Part shown: positions 1-8,200 of the stretch, piece by piece | How the letters are laid out: the number at the start of each line of letters is the position of its first letter | Position numbering within the stretch: position 1 is the first letter of the stretch | Source: an uncultured cyanobacterium | GTDB lineage: Bacteria > Cyanobacteriota > Cyanobacteriia > PCC-6307 > Cyanobiaceae | DNA length: 35,529 bases | Direction of reading: 5' to 3' | NCBI GenBank assembly: GCA_903917565.1 | Contig: CAIXBB010000026.1 | Coordinates: 1 to 35,529, forward strand | Translations under genes and position numbers: made by a program | The notes under the pieces: model-generated | Seen by the model: only the letters and a program-made list of their open reading frames with translations | Told to the model about the DNA's origin: nothing | The model's database searches: none

Positions 1-90
1 CACAGGATGGAGTACAACACCTACAGACCGCATTCGGCTCTCCAGGGGCGTACGCCCCTGGAAGTCCTCCAGCAATGGAAAGCGGCCTGA
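1..90 (+). CDS. IS3-family transposase OrfB, C-terminal fragment (runs off the window)
   Basis: An open frame runs from base 1 to a TGA at 88-90 and gives 29 residues. It contains YNTYRPHSALQGRTPLEVL, the hallmark C-terminal end of the rve/DDE integrase domain of IS3-family OrfB proteins, in which a YN..RPH.aL...TP motif follows the catalytic glutamate. The catalytic residues lie upstream of the window. Whether the full gene is intact cannot be said. The product would be the DDE recombinase that moves the element. Confidence 0.8.
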   Translation, partial: HRMEYNTYRPHSALQGRTPLEVLQQWKAA

Positions 91-140
91 TCACCCCACC
101 AGCTCTCATAGGAACTGGACCACTGATGGGGGTCACGTCA
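1..140 (+). mobile_element. IS3-family insertion sequence, right end only
   Basis: The first 90 bases encode the C-terminus of an IS3-type transposase, and the following 50 bases are its noncoding right end. The likely terminus is at 140. Read inward on the minus strand, the end begins TGACGTGACCCCC, which resembles the TGA...CCCC ends of IS3-family elements. The left part lies outside the window, so neither the full length nor a target duplication can be judged. The element marks the left border of the hopanoid gene block. The exact terminus is inferred. Confidence 0.6.
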
Positions 141-234
141 TGGGAACGTCGAACAATGGTTTCGACCTTGCCAACGGACAAAACAAGAGCATAGAAGCCA
201 TGGGCGCCTGGAGTTGAGAGCCTTCCTGAAAGAG

Positions 235-1242
235 TTATCCGCGCACGCAACCATTCTGCAGAAACCATTCAATGGACCGGCCAGCGGCGGCTTCAATACA
301 GGACTGGGGCAATCCGAGTTCACGGATAGCCAGGGAACTGTCGTAATGCATCGTTTGACTGGCCATCCGCACGCCATCCAATGCAAGTGATGGGAACTTA
401 CCCAATCGGGCTAGAACACGCTCATCCACCCAGGCAGAAACGAATGGTATCCAATACGGGATTCGATGCGATGGGCTGGGAATGCCAGTATGGGCTGAAA
501 GCAGGTCCAGCATTAATTTAAGCGTCATGTTCTGATGGCCAAGAATATACCGCCTTCCAGTTATTCCCTTTTGCAGTCCAAGCAAATGGCCCCAAGCCAC
601 ATCCTCAATATCAATGAAGTTGATCCCAGTGTTTAGATAGAAAGGCATTTGTCTGTGCAGGAATCTCAGAATGATGTCGCCGGTTGGTGTGGGTTTTCGA
701 TCCCAGGGGCCAATGGGGCTGGTTGGATTCACAATCACGATATCCTGACCAGCCTCCACTGCCTTCCTGGCCTCCTGTTCTGCCAGGAATTTAGACTTCT
801 TATACTCGCCAATCAAATGCTCGACAGGAGTCTGGTGGGTTTCATCCAGGACCTCACCATGGCATCCGGCCCCAATGGCGGCAACTGAACTGGTGTAGAC
901 GATGCGGCTGACGCCTGCACGGTCTGCTGCTCGCAGAATTGATCTGGTACCAAGAACGTTATCACGATAAAGCTGAGCTTTATCAGCTTGCCATAATGAA
1001 TAATGGGCTGCCACATGAAACAATGCCGAACAACCCCTCATCGATGTCCAGATGTCTTGATCATTCAAATCACCCTGAACCATCTCAAGTTTAAGACCGT
1101 CAAGGTTCTGAATCGACGATGTTGATCTGACCAAGGCCTTCACCTGGTAGCCCTGCTCCAGCAGTAGACGAATCAGATTGCTGCCGATAAAGCCTGTGCC
1201 GCCGGTGACGAAGACCTTGCAAGACATTTCAATGCTGCCCAT
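235..1242 (-). CDS. hpnA: Hopanoid-associated sugar epimerase/dehydratase HpnA
   Basis: This is an extended short-chain dehydrogenase (NAD-dependent epimerase family) of 335 residues. The N-terminal Rossmann motif TGGTGFIG lies at residues 13-20. The catalytic pair is Y147-x3-K151 (EYKKSK), with a serine motif YTSSV at 116-120 and NPTSPIGP further on. The overall sequence matches the HpnA group found in hopanoid operons, whose exact substrate is not settled. It follows the RND transporter gene on the same strand with a gap of 27 bp, so the two are probably one transcript. A second ATG at 1227 (MSCKVFVTGG) would put the Rossmann motif nearer the N-terminus and is an equally good start; neither has a clear ribosome binding site. 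The hopanoid role rests on the sequence type plus the neighbours shc, hpnG and hpnB. Confidence 0.85.
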   Translation of the reverse strand: MGSIEMSCKVFVTGGTGFIGSNLIRLLLEQGYQVKALVRSTSSIQNLDGLKLEMVQGDLNDQDIWTSMRGCSALFHVAAHYSLWQADKAQLYRDNVLGTRSILRAADRAGVSRIVYTSSVAAIGAGCHGEVLDETHQTPVEHLIGEYKKSKFLAEQEARKAVEAGQDIVIVNPTSPIGPWDRKPTPTGDIILRFLHRQMPFYLNTGINFIDIEDVAWGHLLGLQKGITGRRYILGHQNMTLKLMLDLLSAHTGIPSPSHRIPYWIPFVSAWVDERVLARLGKFPSLALDGVRMASQTMHYDSSLAIRELGLPQSCIEAAAGRSIEWFLQNGCVRG

Positions 1243-1269
1243 GGGATGGGTAGTGAGAGTATGAGGCGT

Positions 1270-3921
1270 TCAAACAGCAGCCGATCGGGAGTGCCTGACA
1301 TTAATACCTGCCAGCAGGCTATAGATCACCGGGATCACGAGCAAACTCAGCAGGGAGGAAGCGATCAATCCTCCCATGATGGCAATGGCCATCGGGGAGC
1401 GCAGTTCTGACCCAGCACCCAGCCCAAGCGCCACAGGCAGCATGCCGAGGATTGTGGCCGCGGTTGTCATCAGGATCGGCCTGAGGCGAACCGTTGCTCC
1501 TTGGATGATGGCATCGGTCAAGGCGAGTCCAGATTGGCGCAGTTGATTGATGTAGTCGACCATGATAATAGCGTTCTTGTTTGTCAGGCCCATAAGGAAG
1601 ATGATGCCAATCACGGAGATCATTCCAAATTCCTTGCCTGTCAGCAGTAGTGCGATCATGGCCCCTATCAAGGAAAGGGGCAAGGAGAATGCAATAATGA
1701 GGGGATCACTCCAGCTTCTGAACAGAAAAAAGAGTACAATCAGTATACATATAATACCTAGAATCATTGTGAAAGCAAAGCTGGTCATGATATCGCCGAT
1801 GCGTTCTGAATCACCACCGAGGCTCATCGTGACATCATTGGTTAACAGTCCCCTTGTGCTCATGTTAATCAGATTCACCGCTTGATCAACAGACATGTTC
1901 GGCGAGATATTGGCCTGAATATGACGTGCCCGACTTCCATTGACATGCTCAATCGTAATGTCTGCCTGGTTGGGCGGCACGCTGGCTGTCGTCGATACGT
2001 CAACAAGTCCGGGCAGCTTGGAGATGCGATCTTTGATGGCCTCAGCCGTCTGGTTCAGGGTTGTGAGATTTGAGCCAAACAGCCTGATATGGATGGGCTG
2101 CTCGCTGCCAGTCTCCACAAAGGGGATGTCCTCCACGCTGCTTGTCAGGCCTGATAGGCCTCCAAGCTTTTCACGGATGCCCTTCTGGGCTTCAAGGGTG
2201 GTACGGCTTCGTTTATTGCTGAGCTTGATCTTTAGCTCCCCGGTATCTTGCCTCCCCCACGCTGTACCAACTGTGGTAAAAATGTCCTGTACGTCTGGAG
2301 CTTGTCGTACCAGCTTTTCAATTCGAATGGCATCATTCTTCGTATGCAGAAGCACCGGTGCCATTGAGCCGGTGACTTCGTTCAGCTGGGCAGGCCCGCC
2401 TGGGTTGGCTGATGGAATTGATAGCGGACTGGAGGTATAGTGGATAATGAATTCGCCACGATCAAGCCGAGGGATGAACCCTTTGTTGACGACGAAGACC
2501 AGCCCAATGCCAATGATAAGGCTGAGAACTGTTGCCGTTGCCACTATGATTCGGTGAGCCAATGACCACTTCAACAGGAATTCGTAATACCCCAGGAACG
2601 ACAGCCAGCGTTTACTCTCTGTCCTTGTGGTTGACTTCCTTAGCCATAACATTGAAAGCAAAGGAGACAACGTGCGGGCCACCAGCAAAGATATCAACAC
2701 CGCCGCTGATACGGTGAGGCCGAAAGGTCGAAAGAATTGACCCACGGCGCCTCCCATCATGGCAACAGGGAGAAACACTGCAGCGATCGTGAGGGTGGCT
2801 GCAGTTACCGTGAGGCCAACCTCATCTGTGGCAGCTATCGCCGCCTCCCGTGGGCTTTCGCCCAGATCAAGATGGCGGGAAATATTCTCCACATCTACAA
2901 TAGCATCATCGACGATGATTCCAACCACAAGTGCAATGGCAAGAAGCGTAATGGTTTCAAGGTTAAGTCCGAATAGGGCCATCACAATGAACGTTCCAAA
3001 TAGGGATGTTGGGATGGCTAGTGCGGAAATCAGTGTGGCCTTCCAGTTCCAGAGAAACGGATAGATCACGAGGACAGACAATGCCACCGCGACGCCGATT
3101 GACTCCAAGGTGGCATTGCTGGCTTCCTTGATATAGTTCGCCTGGGTGGAGGCTTGGATGATCTGAACCTCTGGCAGGCTGTTGCGGAGATTGCTTACAA
3201 CGTTGTCCACAGCGTTAACGAGATCAAGCGTGTTGGCATTGCTCTTTTTTACTATCTCCAGGGCGAGAGAGCTGGTGCCATTGAATCTCACGAGGGAGGG
3301 GTAGGAGATGCTCTGTTGTGGGGAACTTGCGGTTGGAGAGATTGTCTCAACCAAGCCAAGAAGTCGCAACTTGAGGACACCACTGACGGCCTTGATTGCA
3401 GGAGCTATTTTCGAATCCGTTAGAGCGGCCAGCTTCTCCAGGTCTAAAGAGGAACTCTGGATCACGTAGCTGGCAGCTGCCGACTCATTCAGATTCAGTG
3501 GAATGGTTTCAACGAGAGTGTTCTCTGGCAACACAACTGATTTGAGAGCAGACACGGTTTCGCGCCTTGCCGAGTCAAGATTCTTCCCCACCAGGAAAGA
3601 GGCCCTGACAGTTACCCTGCCGTAGGAAGTGGTGGAGATGAGATCGTCAAGATCTGATAGTTGCTTGAGCCTACTCTCAATTGGGATCGTGATTCTGGAT
3701 TCGGTGTCCTGCGCTGATAGTGCTGGCTGAATTTGAGCATTCACCACTACCACCGGGAAAGTGATGTCTGGGAAGAGGGCATATCTCAGGGATCCAAATG
3801 CAAGCAGACCCGCCACCACCACAGCGATCCAGAAGCCAACCGTGAGCTTTGGATACCGGATCGCCAGTCTTGAGATGTTTAGCGTCTGTCGGACTGACTT
3901 CTGGTCGTCGGAGGAACGCAT
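1270..3921 (-). CDS. RND-superfamily efflux permease (HAE1/AcrB-like), short form
   Basis: This 883-residue inner-membrane proton antiporter has one N-terminal membrane helix (about 27-48), a periplasmic loop, a helix bundle from about 275, a second periplasmic loop after about 480, and a final helix bundle from about 715. The proton-relay aspartate pair is present in GIIVDDAIVDVEN (D338, D339), and the matching lysine in GLTNKNAIIMVDY (K782). AcrB-type pumps have about 1040 residues, and here both periplasmic loops are shorter, so the porter/docking region is reduced. No membrane-fusion protein or outer-membrane channel gene is adjacent. The gene lies upstream of hpnA on the same strand and diverges from hpnG, so I infer export or placement of a hopanoid or other lipid. 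A general drug-efflux role is equally compatible with the sequence. Codon use is less GC-rich than in the core genes. Confidence 0.88.
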   Translation of the reverse strand: MRSSDDQKSVRQTLNISRLAIRYPKLTVGFWIAVVVAGLLAFGSLRYALFPDITFPVVVVNAQIQPALSAQDTESRITIPIESRLKQLSDLDDLISTTSYGRVTVRASFLVGKNLDSARRETVSALKSVVLPENTLVETIPLNLNESAAASYVIQSSSLDLEKLAALTDSKIAPAIKAVSGVLKLRLLGLVETISPTASSPQQSISYPSLVRFNGTSSLALEIVKKSNANTLDLVNAVDNVVSNLRNSLPEVQIIQASTQANYIKEASNATLESIGVAVALSVLVIYPFLWNWKATLISALAIPTSLFGTFIVMALFGLNLETITLLAIALVVGIIVDDAIVDVENISRHLDLGESPREAAIAATDEVGLTVTAATLTIAAVFLPVAMMGGAVGQFFRPFGLTVSAAVLISLLVARTLSPLLSMLWLRKSTTRTESKRWLSFLGYYEFLLKWSLAHRIIVATATVLSLIIGIGLVFVVNKGFIPRLDRGEFIIHYTSSPLSIPSANPGGPAQLNEVTGSMAPVLLHTKNDAIRIEKLVRQAPDVQDIFTTVGTAWGRQDTGELKIKLSNKRSRTTLEAQKGIREKLGGLSGLTSSVEDIPFVETGSEQPIHIRLFGSNLTTLNQTAEAIKDRISKLPGLVDVSTTASVPPNQADITIEHVNGSRARHIQANISPNMSVDQAVNLINMSTRGLLTNDVTMSLGGDSERIGDIMTSFAFTMILGIICILIVLFFLFRSWSDPLIIAFSLPLSLIGAMIALLLTGKEFGMISVIGIIFLMGLTNKNAIIMVDYINQLRQSGLALTDAIIQGATVRLRPILMTTAATILGMLPVALGLGAGSELRSPMAIAIMGGLIASSLLSLLVIPVIYSLLAGINVRHSRSAAV

Positions 3922-4105
3922 TCCTGTGGCTTCCTTTGGATCGATTGGGTCAGGTTTATACTAGACTTTCCGCAGCTGAAGTCCCACAGGCTGAGACAGC
4001 CAAGCAACTGGAAGGGACATCAACGAAACCATTACGAGTCAAGGACTGTCATGAATTATTGACGCCGATTTGTTGGGGCATGGTAAGGGTCGTAGAATGC
4101 GATCG

Positions 4106-4122
4106 GACTATAAGGGATAGTC
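4106..4122. promoter_or_regulatory. Perfect dyad overlapping a possible -10 box upstream of hpnG
   Basis: GACTAT (4106-4111) and ATAGTC (4117-4122) are exact inverted repeats separated by 5 bases. TATAAG at 4109-4114, within the dyad, resembles a sigma70-type -10 box about 50 bp before the hpnG ATG. No clear -35 box is seen. The 242-bp gap 3922-4163 must hold the divergent promoters of the RND gene and hpnG, so an operator here is plausible but unproven. Confidence 0.3.
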
Positions 4123-4163
4123 TTTTGTGGAACGTCTACTTAGAGTATTCCTTATTGTTGTAA

Positions 4164-4949
4164 ATGTCTATCTATAGAGTCATCCTCTGCGCTCAGTCCT
4201 CCTTCGTCGATCATCCCTTTGCCGATGTGATCGTGGCCAGTTCAGTCGTTGATGTCATTCTTGTTCCTGAAGGGTTTGAGCATCGTTCTGTTCAGCACTG
4301 CATCAAGCGGTCATCGCCACCTCTGCCGGTGGTTCTCGCCATTCCCATCGGTCCAGCAGCACTGTCTGCTCATCTGCATCAATGGATTGGTTCGGGGAAT
4401 GTTTTCAACCCAGAATCGCGAGTCCTTCTGATCGGTTTGGGGGGTGCATTGTCGGATCGTCTGCATGTGGGGGATGGTGTGCTGATGGAGATGTGTGGCC
4501 AGCAATTGGATGGCAAGGACACCCACTGGATATCCTGTGACCGCGCCCTGACCGCTGCCATTGCCAACAGGGCAGGCGGTCTCCAATCGGGGCGGCTGAT
4601 CACCACGGCTGGGGTCGTGTGCAGCCGCCTTGAAAAGCTGAGGCTAGGCCGGGAAACCCAGGCCGATGTTGTGGACATGGAGGGCTTCACTGCCCTGGAG
4701 ATACTCTCTGTAGCTGGCCATCACGTGGCGATCCTTCGGGTGGTGAGTGACGATCGGGACCATGACCTCCCCGATCTTGCCTTGGCTGTCTCTCCATCAG
4801 GATCAGTTCAGGCCCTGCCGCTGTTGTTGGCATGTCTGAAACGTCCGTTGGCAGCAATACGACTGATCAGCGGTTCGCTGCAAGCCCTTCGGGCACTGAG
4901 CCTGCTCACTCAGCAGTTGTTCGGGGATGCCGCCCGACGTGAGGCATAG
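4164..4949 (+). CDS. hpnG: Adenosylhopane nucleosidase-like phosphorylase HpnG
   Basis: This 261-residue protein belongs to the nucleoside phosphorylase/MTA-SAH nucleosidase superfamily. The signature pieces appear in order: GLGGALSDRLHVGD (about 91-104), the purine/ribose-binding VVDMEGFTALE (169-179, with DMEG at 171-174), and LRVVSDDRDHDLPD with D196/D197 (191-204). In hopanoid pathways HpnG removes adenine from adenosylhopane, made by the radical-SAM enzyme HpnH, to give ribosylhopane on the way to bacteriohopanetetrol. No hpnH is in this window. The gene is alone on its strand and its 3' end overlaps the 3' end of shc by 40 bp. No Shine-Dalgarno is evident before the ATG. It could be another phosphorylase-family enzyme, but the context favours HpnG. 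Confidence 0.8.
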   Translation: MSIYRVILCAQSSFVDHPFADVIVASSVVDVILVPEGFEHRSVQHCIKRSSPPLPVVLAIPIGPAALSAHLHQWIGSGNVFNPESRVLLIGLGGALSDRLHVGDGVLMEMCGQQLDGKDTHWISCDRALTAAIANRAGGLQSGRLITTAGVVCSRLEKLRLGRETQADVVDMEGFTALEILSVAGHHVAILRVVSDDRDHDLPDLALAVSPSGSVQALPLLLACLKRPLAAIRLISGSLQALRALSLLTQQLFGDAARREA

Positions 4950-6856
4950 CCACTCAGCGCGGTGAGCGGAAAATGTTGTTGATAGAGATGGTATTTCAGG
5001 TAGAAGTGACCTGGAAATCCTGTGCCTGTGAAGTCAGCCTCTTCCCAGGTGCCATCGCTCTGCTGTGTGTTCACCAGGTAGGCGGCTGCACGTTCAAGTG
5101 CTGAAACTGCCAGGGATTCGTTCATGGGTGTGAGGCCTGCAAAGGCCAGCAAGCCGATCATCGCCCAGGCGCTCTGGGAGGCTGTGCTGCGTCCCACCCC
5201 CCTGGCGGCGGGATTTGTATAGCTGTGACAGCTTTCCCCCCAGCCCCCGTCAGGGTTCTGGCACTGCAGCAACCACCGGGCTCCTTTTTCGATGGCCCCG
5301 CTGTGCCGTTCCGGGGCTATCCATGCCAGGGCGGAGAGGGCACCGCTGGTGCCATAGATGTAGTTGACCCCCCAGCGCCCGAACCAACACCCTTCCGCCT
5401 CCTGCTCCCGGATCAGATACTCCAGAGCCCGCTCGATCTGAGTGGCATTGCCGCTGTGGCCGAGGCGGCCCAGCATCTCCAGCACCCTGGCGGTGACATC
5501 GGCGGTGTTCGGGTCAATCATCGCCTTCAGATCGGCGTAGGGGAGGGAGTTGAGCCAGGCCTGATCATTGTCGAGATCGAAGGCGGCCCACCCGCCCGCT
5601 CGGCACTGCATGCTCAGGGTCCAGGCGACGGCCCGCTCCATGGCCACCTGCTTGCGTCGCTCTTCCGCCGGCGACACCTTCGCCAAGGAGACGGTGGCCA
5701 GGGCCATCACGACGACCGCCGTGTCGTCCACATCGGGATAGAAGCGGTTCTCAAACTCAAACGCCCATGCCCCTGGCTTGCCGTTTCTGTTCTTGACCGC
5801 CCAGTCGCCATAGTCGAGGATCTGTTTGCTGAGCAGCCATTCCCCCGCTCGAACGAGGCCGGGATGCTGGGCAGGCAGACCGGAGGCGCTCAGGGCGCGC
5901 ATCACCAGGGCCGTATCCCACACGGGTGAAACACAAGGTTGCACCCTGAGCAGATCAGAGGTTTCGATCGTGAAGCGATCCACCGCCTCGATGCCCCGCG
6001 CAACGATCGGATCATCGGGGCCATAGTTCATGGTGCGCAGCGCCAGCAGGGAATTGAGCATGGCCGGTATGATCCCCCCCCAATCTCCCGTGGCCTCCTG
6101 ACGCTCCAGCACCCAGCGCTCAGCCGCCCTCAGGCCCCTGTGGCGGAAGGGCACCAGATCGAACCTCTCCATCAGCTTGAAGAGGCCATCCAGCAGCACG
6201 AATCCATCGGCGAGGCCGCCGGAACGGGGCAGGGATGGATGGGCTTTCGCTGCCGGATCTGCATACAATTCATCCAGCTGGATCGCAGGATCCACCGGGA
6301 AGACAGGCTTCTGATCGAAGACGATCAGCAATGGCACCGTGCTGCCCCGTGCCCAGCTGGAGAGTTCATAAATGGTGAACGGGAACCAGGTGGGGAACAG
6401 CATCACCCAGGGGGGGATGGAGGGTACGCCGTCCCATGGATAACAGCCGATCAGAGCAAGATGGAACTTTGTAAAGATGCGGCATCGCGCCATTCCCCCC
6501 TTGTCCAGGATAAAATGCCTGGCGGCTTCCAGGGCCGGATCCGTTGCTGAAACATCCAGCAGGCGCAGAGCCATATAAGCCTCCACAGAGGTGCTCAGAT
6601 CGCCGCCATCGCCATAGAAAAGCTCCCAGCCTCCATGCTCCCGCTGCTGGCAGCGGAGATAGGTCTCGGCTTTGTGGAATGGTCGCTCAGCATCCGTTTT
6701 CCAGATCTTGTGCAGAAGAATGACTTCTGCAGTCATGGTGACGTTGGATTCCAGTTCTGACCACCAATATCCCTCGGAATGTTGAATCGCCAGCAGATGA
6801 TCCTGGCTCGCCTGAATGGCCGCTTTTACCGCTGAGGTGGTGATGGTGTATTGCAC
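4910..6856 (-). CDS. shc: Squalene-hopene cyclase
   Basis: This class II triterpene cyclase of 648 residues turns squalene into hopene/hopanol at the membrane. The catalytic acid motif is DVDDTA (D375-x-D-D378), within the diagnostic stretch YPDVDDTAVVVMAL. QW-type repeats are seen at ERQEATGDWGG (251-261), GDWAVK (about 350-355), and QCQNPDGGWGES and QQSDGTW near the C-terminus. The length is typical for bacterial SHC. Transcription converges on hpnG, with the last 40 bp of the two genes overlapping, and diverges from hpnB across a 100-bp gap. This is the committed step of hopanoid synthesis and fixes the identity of the whole block. Confidence 0.97.
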   Translation of the reverse strand: MQYTITTSAVKAAIQASQDHLLAIQHSEGYWWSELESNVTMTAEVILLHKIWKTDAERPFHKAETYLRCQQREHGGWELFYGDGGDLSTSVEAYMALRLLDVSATDPALEAARHFILDKGGMARCRIFTKFHLALIGCYPWDGVPSIPPWVMLFPTWFPFTIYELSSWARGSTVPLLIVFDQKPVFPVDPAIQLDELYADPAAKAHPSLPRSGGLADGFVLLDGLFKLMERFDLVPFRHRGLRAAERWVLERQEATGDWGGIIPAMLNSLLALRTMNYGPDDPIVARGIEAVDRFTIETSDLLRVQPCVSPVWDTALVMRALSASGLPAQHPGLVRAGEWLLSKQILDYGDWAVKNRNGKPGAWAFEFENRFYPDVDDTAVVVMALATVSLAKVSPAEERRKQVAMERAVAWTLSMQCRAGGWAAFDLDNDQAWLNSLPYADLKAMIDPNTADVTARVLEMLGRLGHSGNATQIERALEYLIREQEAEGCWFGRWGVNYIYGTSGALSALAWIAPERHSGAIEKGARWLLQCQNPDGGWGESCHSYTNPAARGVGRSTASQSAWAMIGLLAFAGLTPMNESLAVSALERAAAYLVNTQQSDGTWEEADFTGTGFPGHFYLKYHLYQQHFPLTALSGYASRRAASPNNC

Positions 6857-6956
6857 GGATCAGGCTTGGATCAATTCAGGCTGGCTGCTGGTAGTGTAAC
6901 TCCTGGATTTTCTTCCGGTGGGCAGCGCTTCATGCGGTACCGGAAACAGGATGACC

Positions 6957-8183
6957 ATGAACGCACTTACCACACTTCAAATTCTCTCAGGCCTCTCCGT
7001 GGGGATCTGGATCTACCTCCTGATGTTTCGCGGCCAATTCTGGCGGGTTGATCTTGAAGCTGAGCCAGTTGCCGCTATCAAGAATCACCAGCAATCACCC
7101 TCTGCAGAATCTTCTAAGGAGCTACCCCAGGTGTGCGTGGTGATTCCGGCCCGCAATGAGGCTGCGGTGCTGCCCCGCTCGTTGGGATCTGTGCTCAGCC
7201 AGTCCTATGGGGGGCGCCTGCAGGTGATCCTGATCGACGACCAGAGCGACGACGGCACCGCCGCGGCAGCCCGGCGCACGGCCGAGGATCTGGGCCGCAG
7301 TGAACAGCTCGAGATCTGCGCGGGTTCCCCACTGCCCCTCGGCTGGAGCGGCAAGCTTTGGGCCATGGCCCAGGGTGTGCGCAGGGCCGAGGCCTATCAC
7401 CCTGCGCCGCATTACATCCTGTTCACCGACGCCGACATCGCGCACGAACCCGGCAACCTGGCCCGTCTGGTGGCTCGGGCGGAAGCCGATCAGCTGTCGC
7501 TGGTGTCGCTGATGGTGCGGCTGCGCTGCGCCAGTTTCTGGGAAAGGTGGCTGATCCCCGCCTTCGTGTTCTTCTTTCAGAAGCTCTATCCGTTCCGCTG
7601 GGTCAATCAGCCCAGCAACGCCACGGCAGCGGCGGCCGGGGGCTGCATCCTGATCCGCAGGGATGCCCTGGAGCGCATCGGCGGACTGGCCGCGATCCAT
7701 CGGGCCCTGATCGACGACTGCACCCTGGCCCAGGCGATCAAGAGCAATGACCGAGAGGTGTTCGGGGAGGGGCGCCTCTGGCTTGGTCTCAGCGACGGCA
7801 CCAGGAGCCTGCGGCCCTATCCAGATCTGGACTCGATCTGGACCATGGTGGCCCGCACCGCGTTCACCCAGTTGGACCATTCCCCCTGGCGGCTGCTGGG
7901 CACCCTGGTGGGGATGGAACTCATCTACCTGATGCCCTCGCTCGCGTTGGGCAGCGGCCTGCTGCTGCGTGAGCCGGTGTTGATGGTTATGGGCCTGGTG
8001 GGCTGGGGGCTGATGGCGTTCGCCTATGCCCCCATGCTGCGCTTCTACCGGCTATCGCCGCTTCGGGCCTTCGCCCTGCCCGCCATCGTTCTGCTCTACA
8101 CCCTGATGACGATCGATTCCGCCTTTCGCCACTGGCGCGGCCGGGGGGGCGCCTGGAAAGGTCGCACCTACGCGTCCGGCTGA
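6957..8183 (+). CDS. hpnB: Hopene-associated family 2 glycosyltransferase HpnB
   Basis: This is a membrane-bound GT-A glycosyltransferase of about 408 residues. An N-terminal helix is followed by a GT2 domain starting at VCVVIPARNEAAVLPRSL, with the nucleotide-sugar motifs IDDQSDDGT and FTDADI and an acceptor region IDDCTLAQAI, and at least two C-terminal membrane helices. The whole pattern matches the HpnB group found in hopanoid clusters. I chose ATG 6957, which has AGG at 6948-6950 six bases ahead. ATG 6951 and GTG 6918 are in frame and possible. It is transcribed away from shc. Its sugar donor and acceptor are not established for the family, and head-group transfer in hopanoid modification is an inference. 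Confidence 0.88.
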   Translation: MNALTTLQILSGLSVGIWIYLLMFRGQFWRVDLEAEPVAAIKNHQQSPSAESSKELPQVCVVIPARNEAAVLPRSLGSVLSQSYGGRLQVILIDDQSDDGTAAAARRTAEDLGRSEQLEICAGSPLPLGWSGKLWAMAQGVRRAEAYHPAPHYILFTDADIAHEPGNLARLVARAEADQLSLVSLMVRLRCASFWERWLIPAFVFFFQKLYPFRWVNQPSNATAAAAGGCILIRRDALERIGGLAAIHRALIDDCTLAQAIKSNDREVFGEGRLWLGLSDGTRSLRPYPDLDSIWTMVARTAFTQLDHSPWRLLGTLVGMELIYLMPSLALGSGLLLREPVLMVMGLVGWGLMAFAYAPMLRFYRLSPLRAFALPAIVLLYTLMTIDSAFRHWRGRGGAWKGRTYASG

Positions 8184-8200
8184 CTCCCGATGCCGATGCC

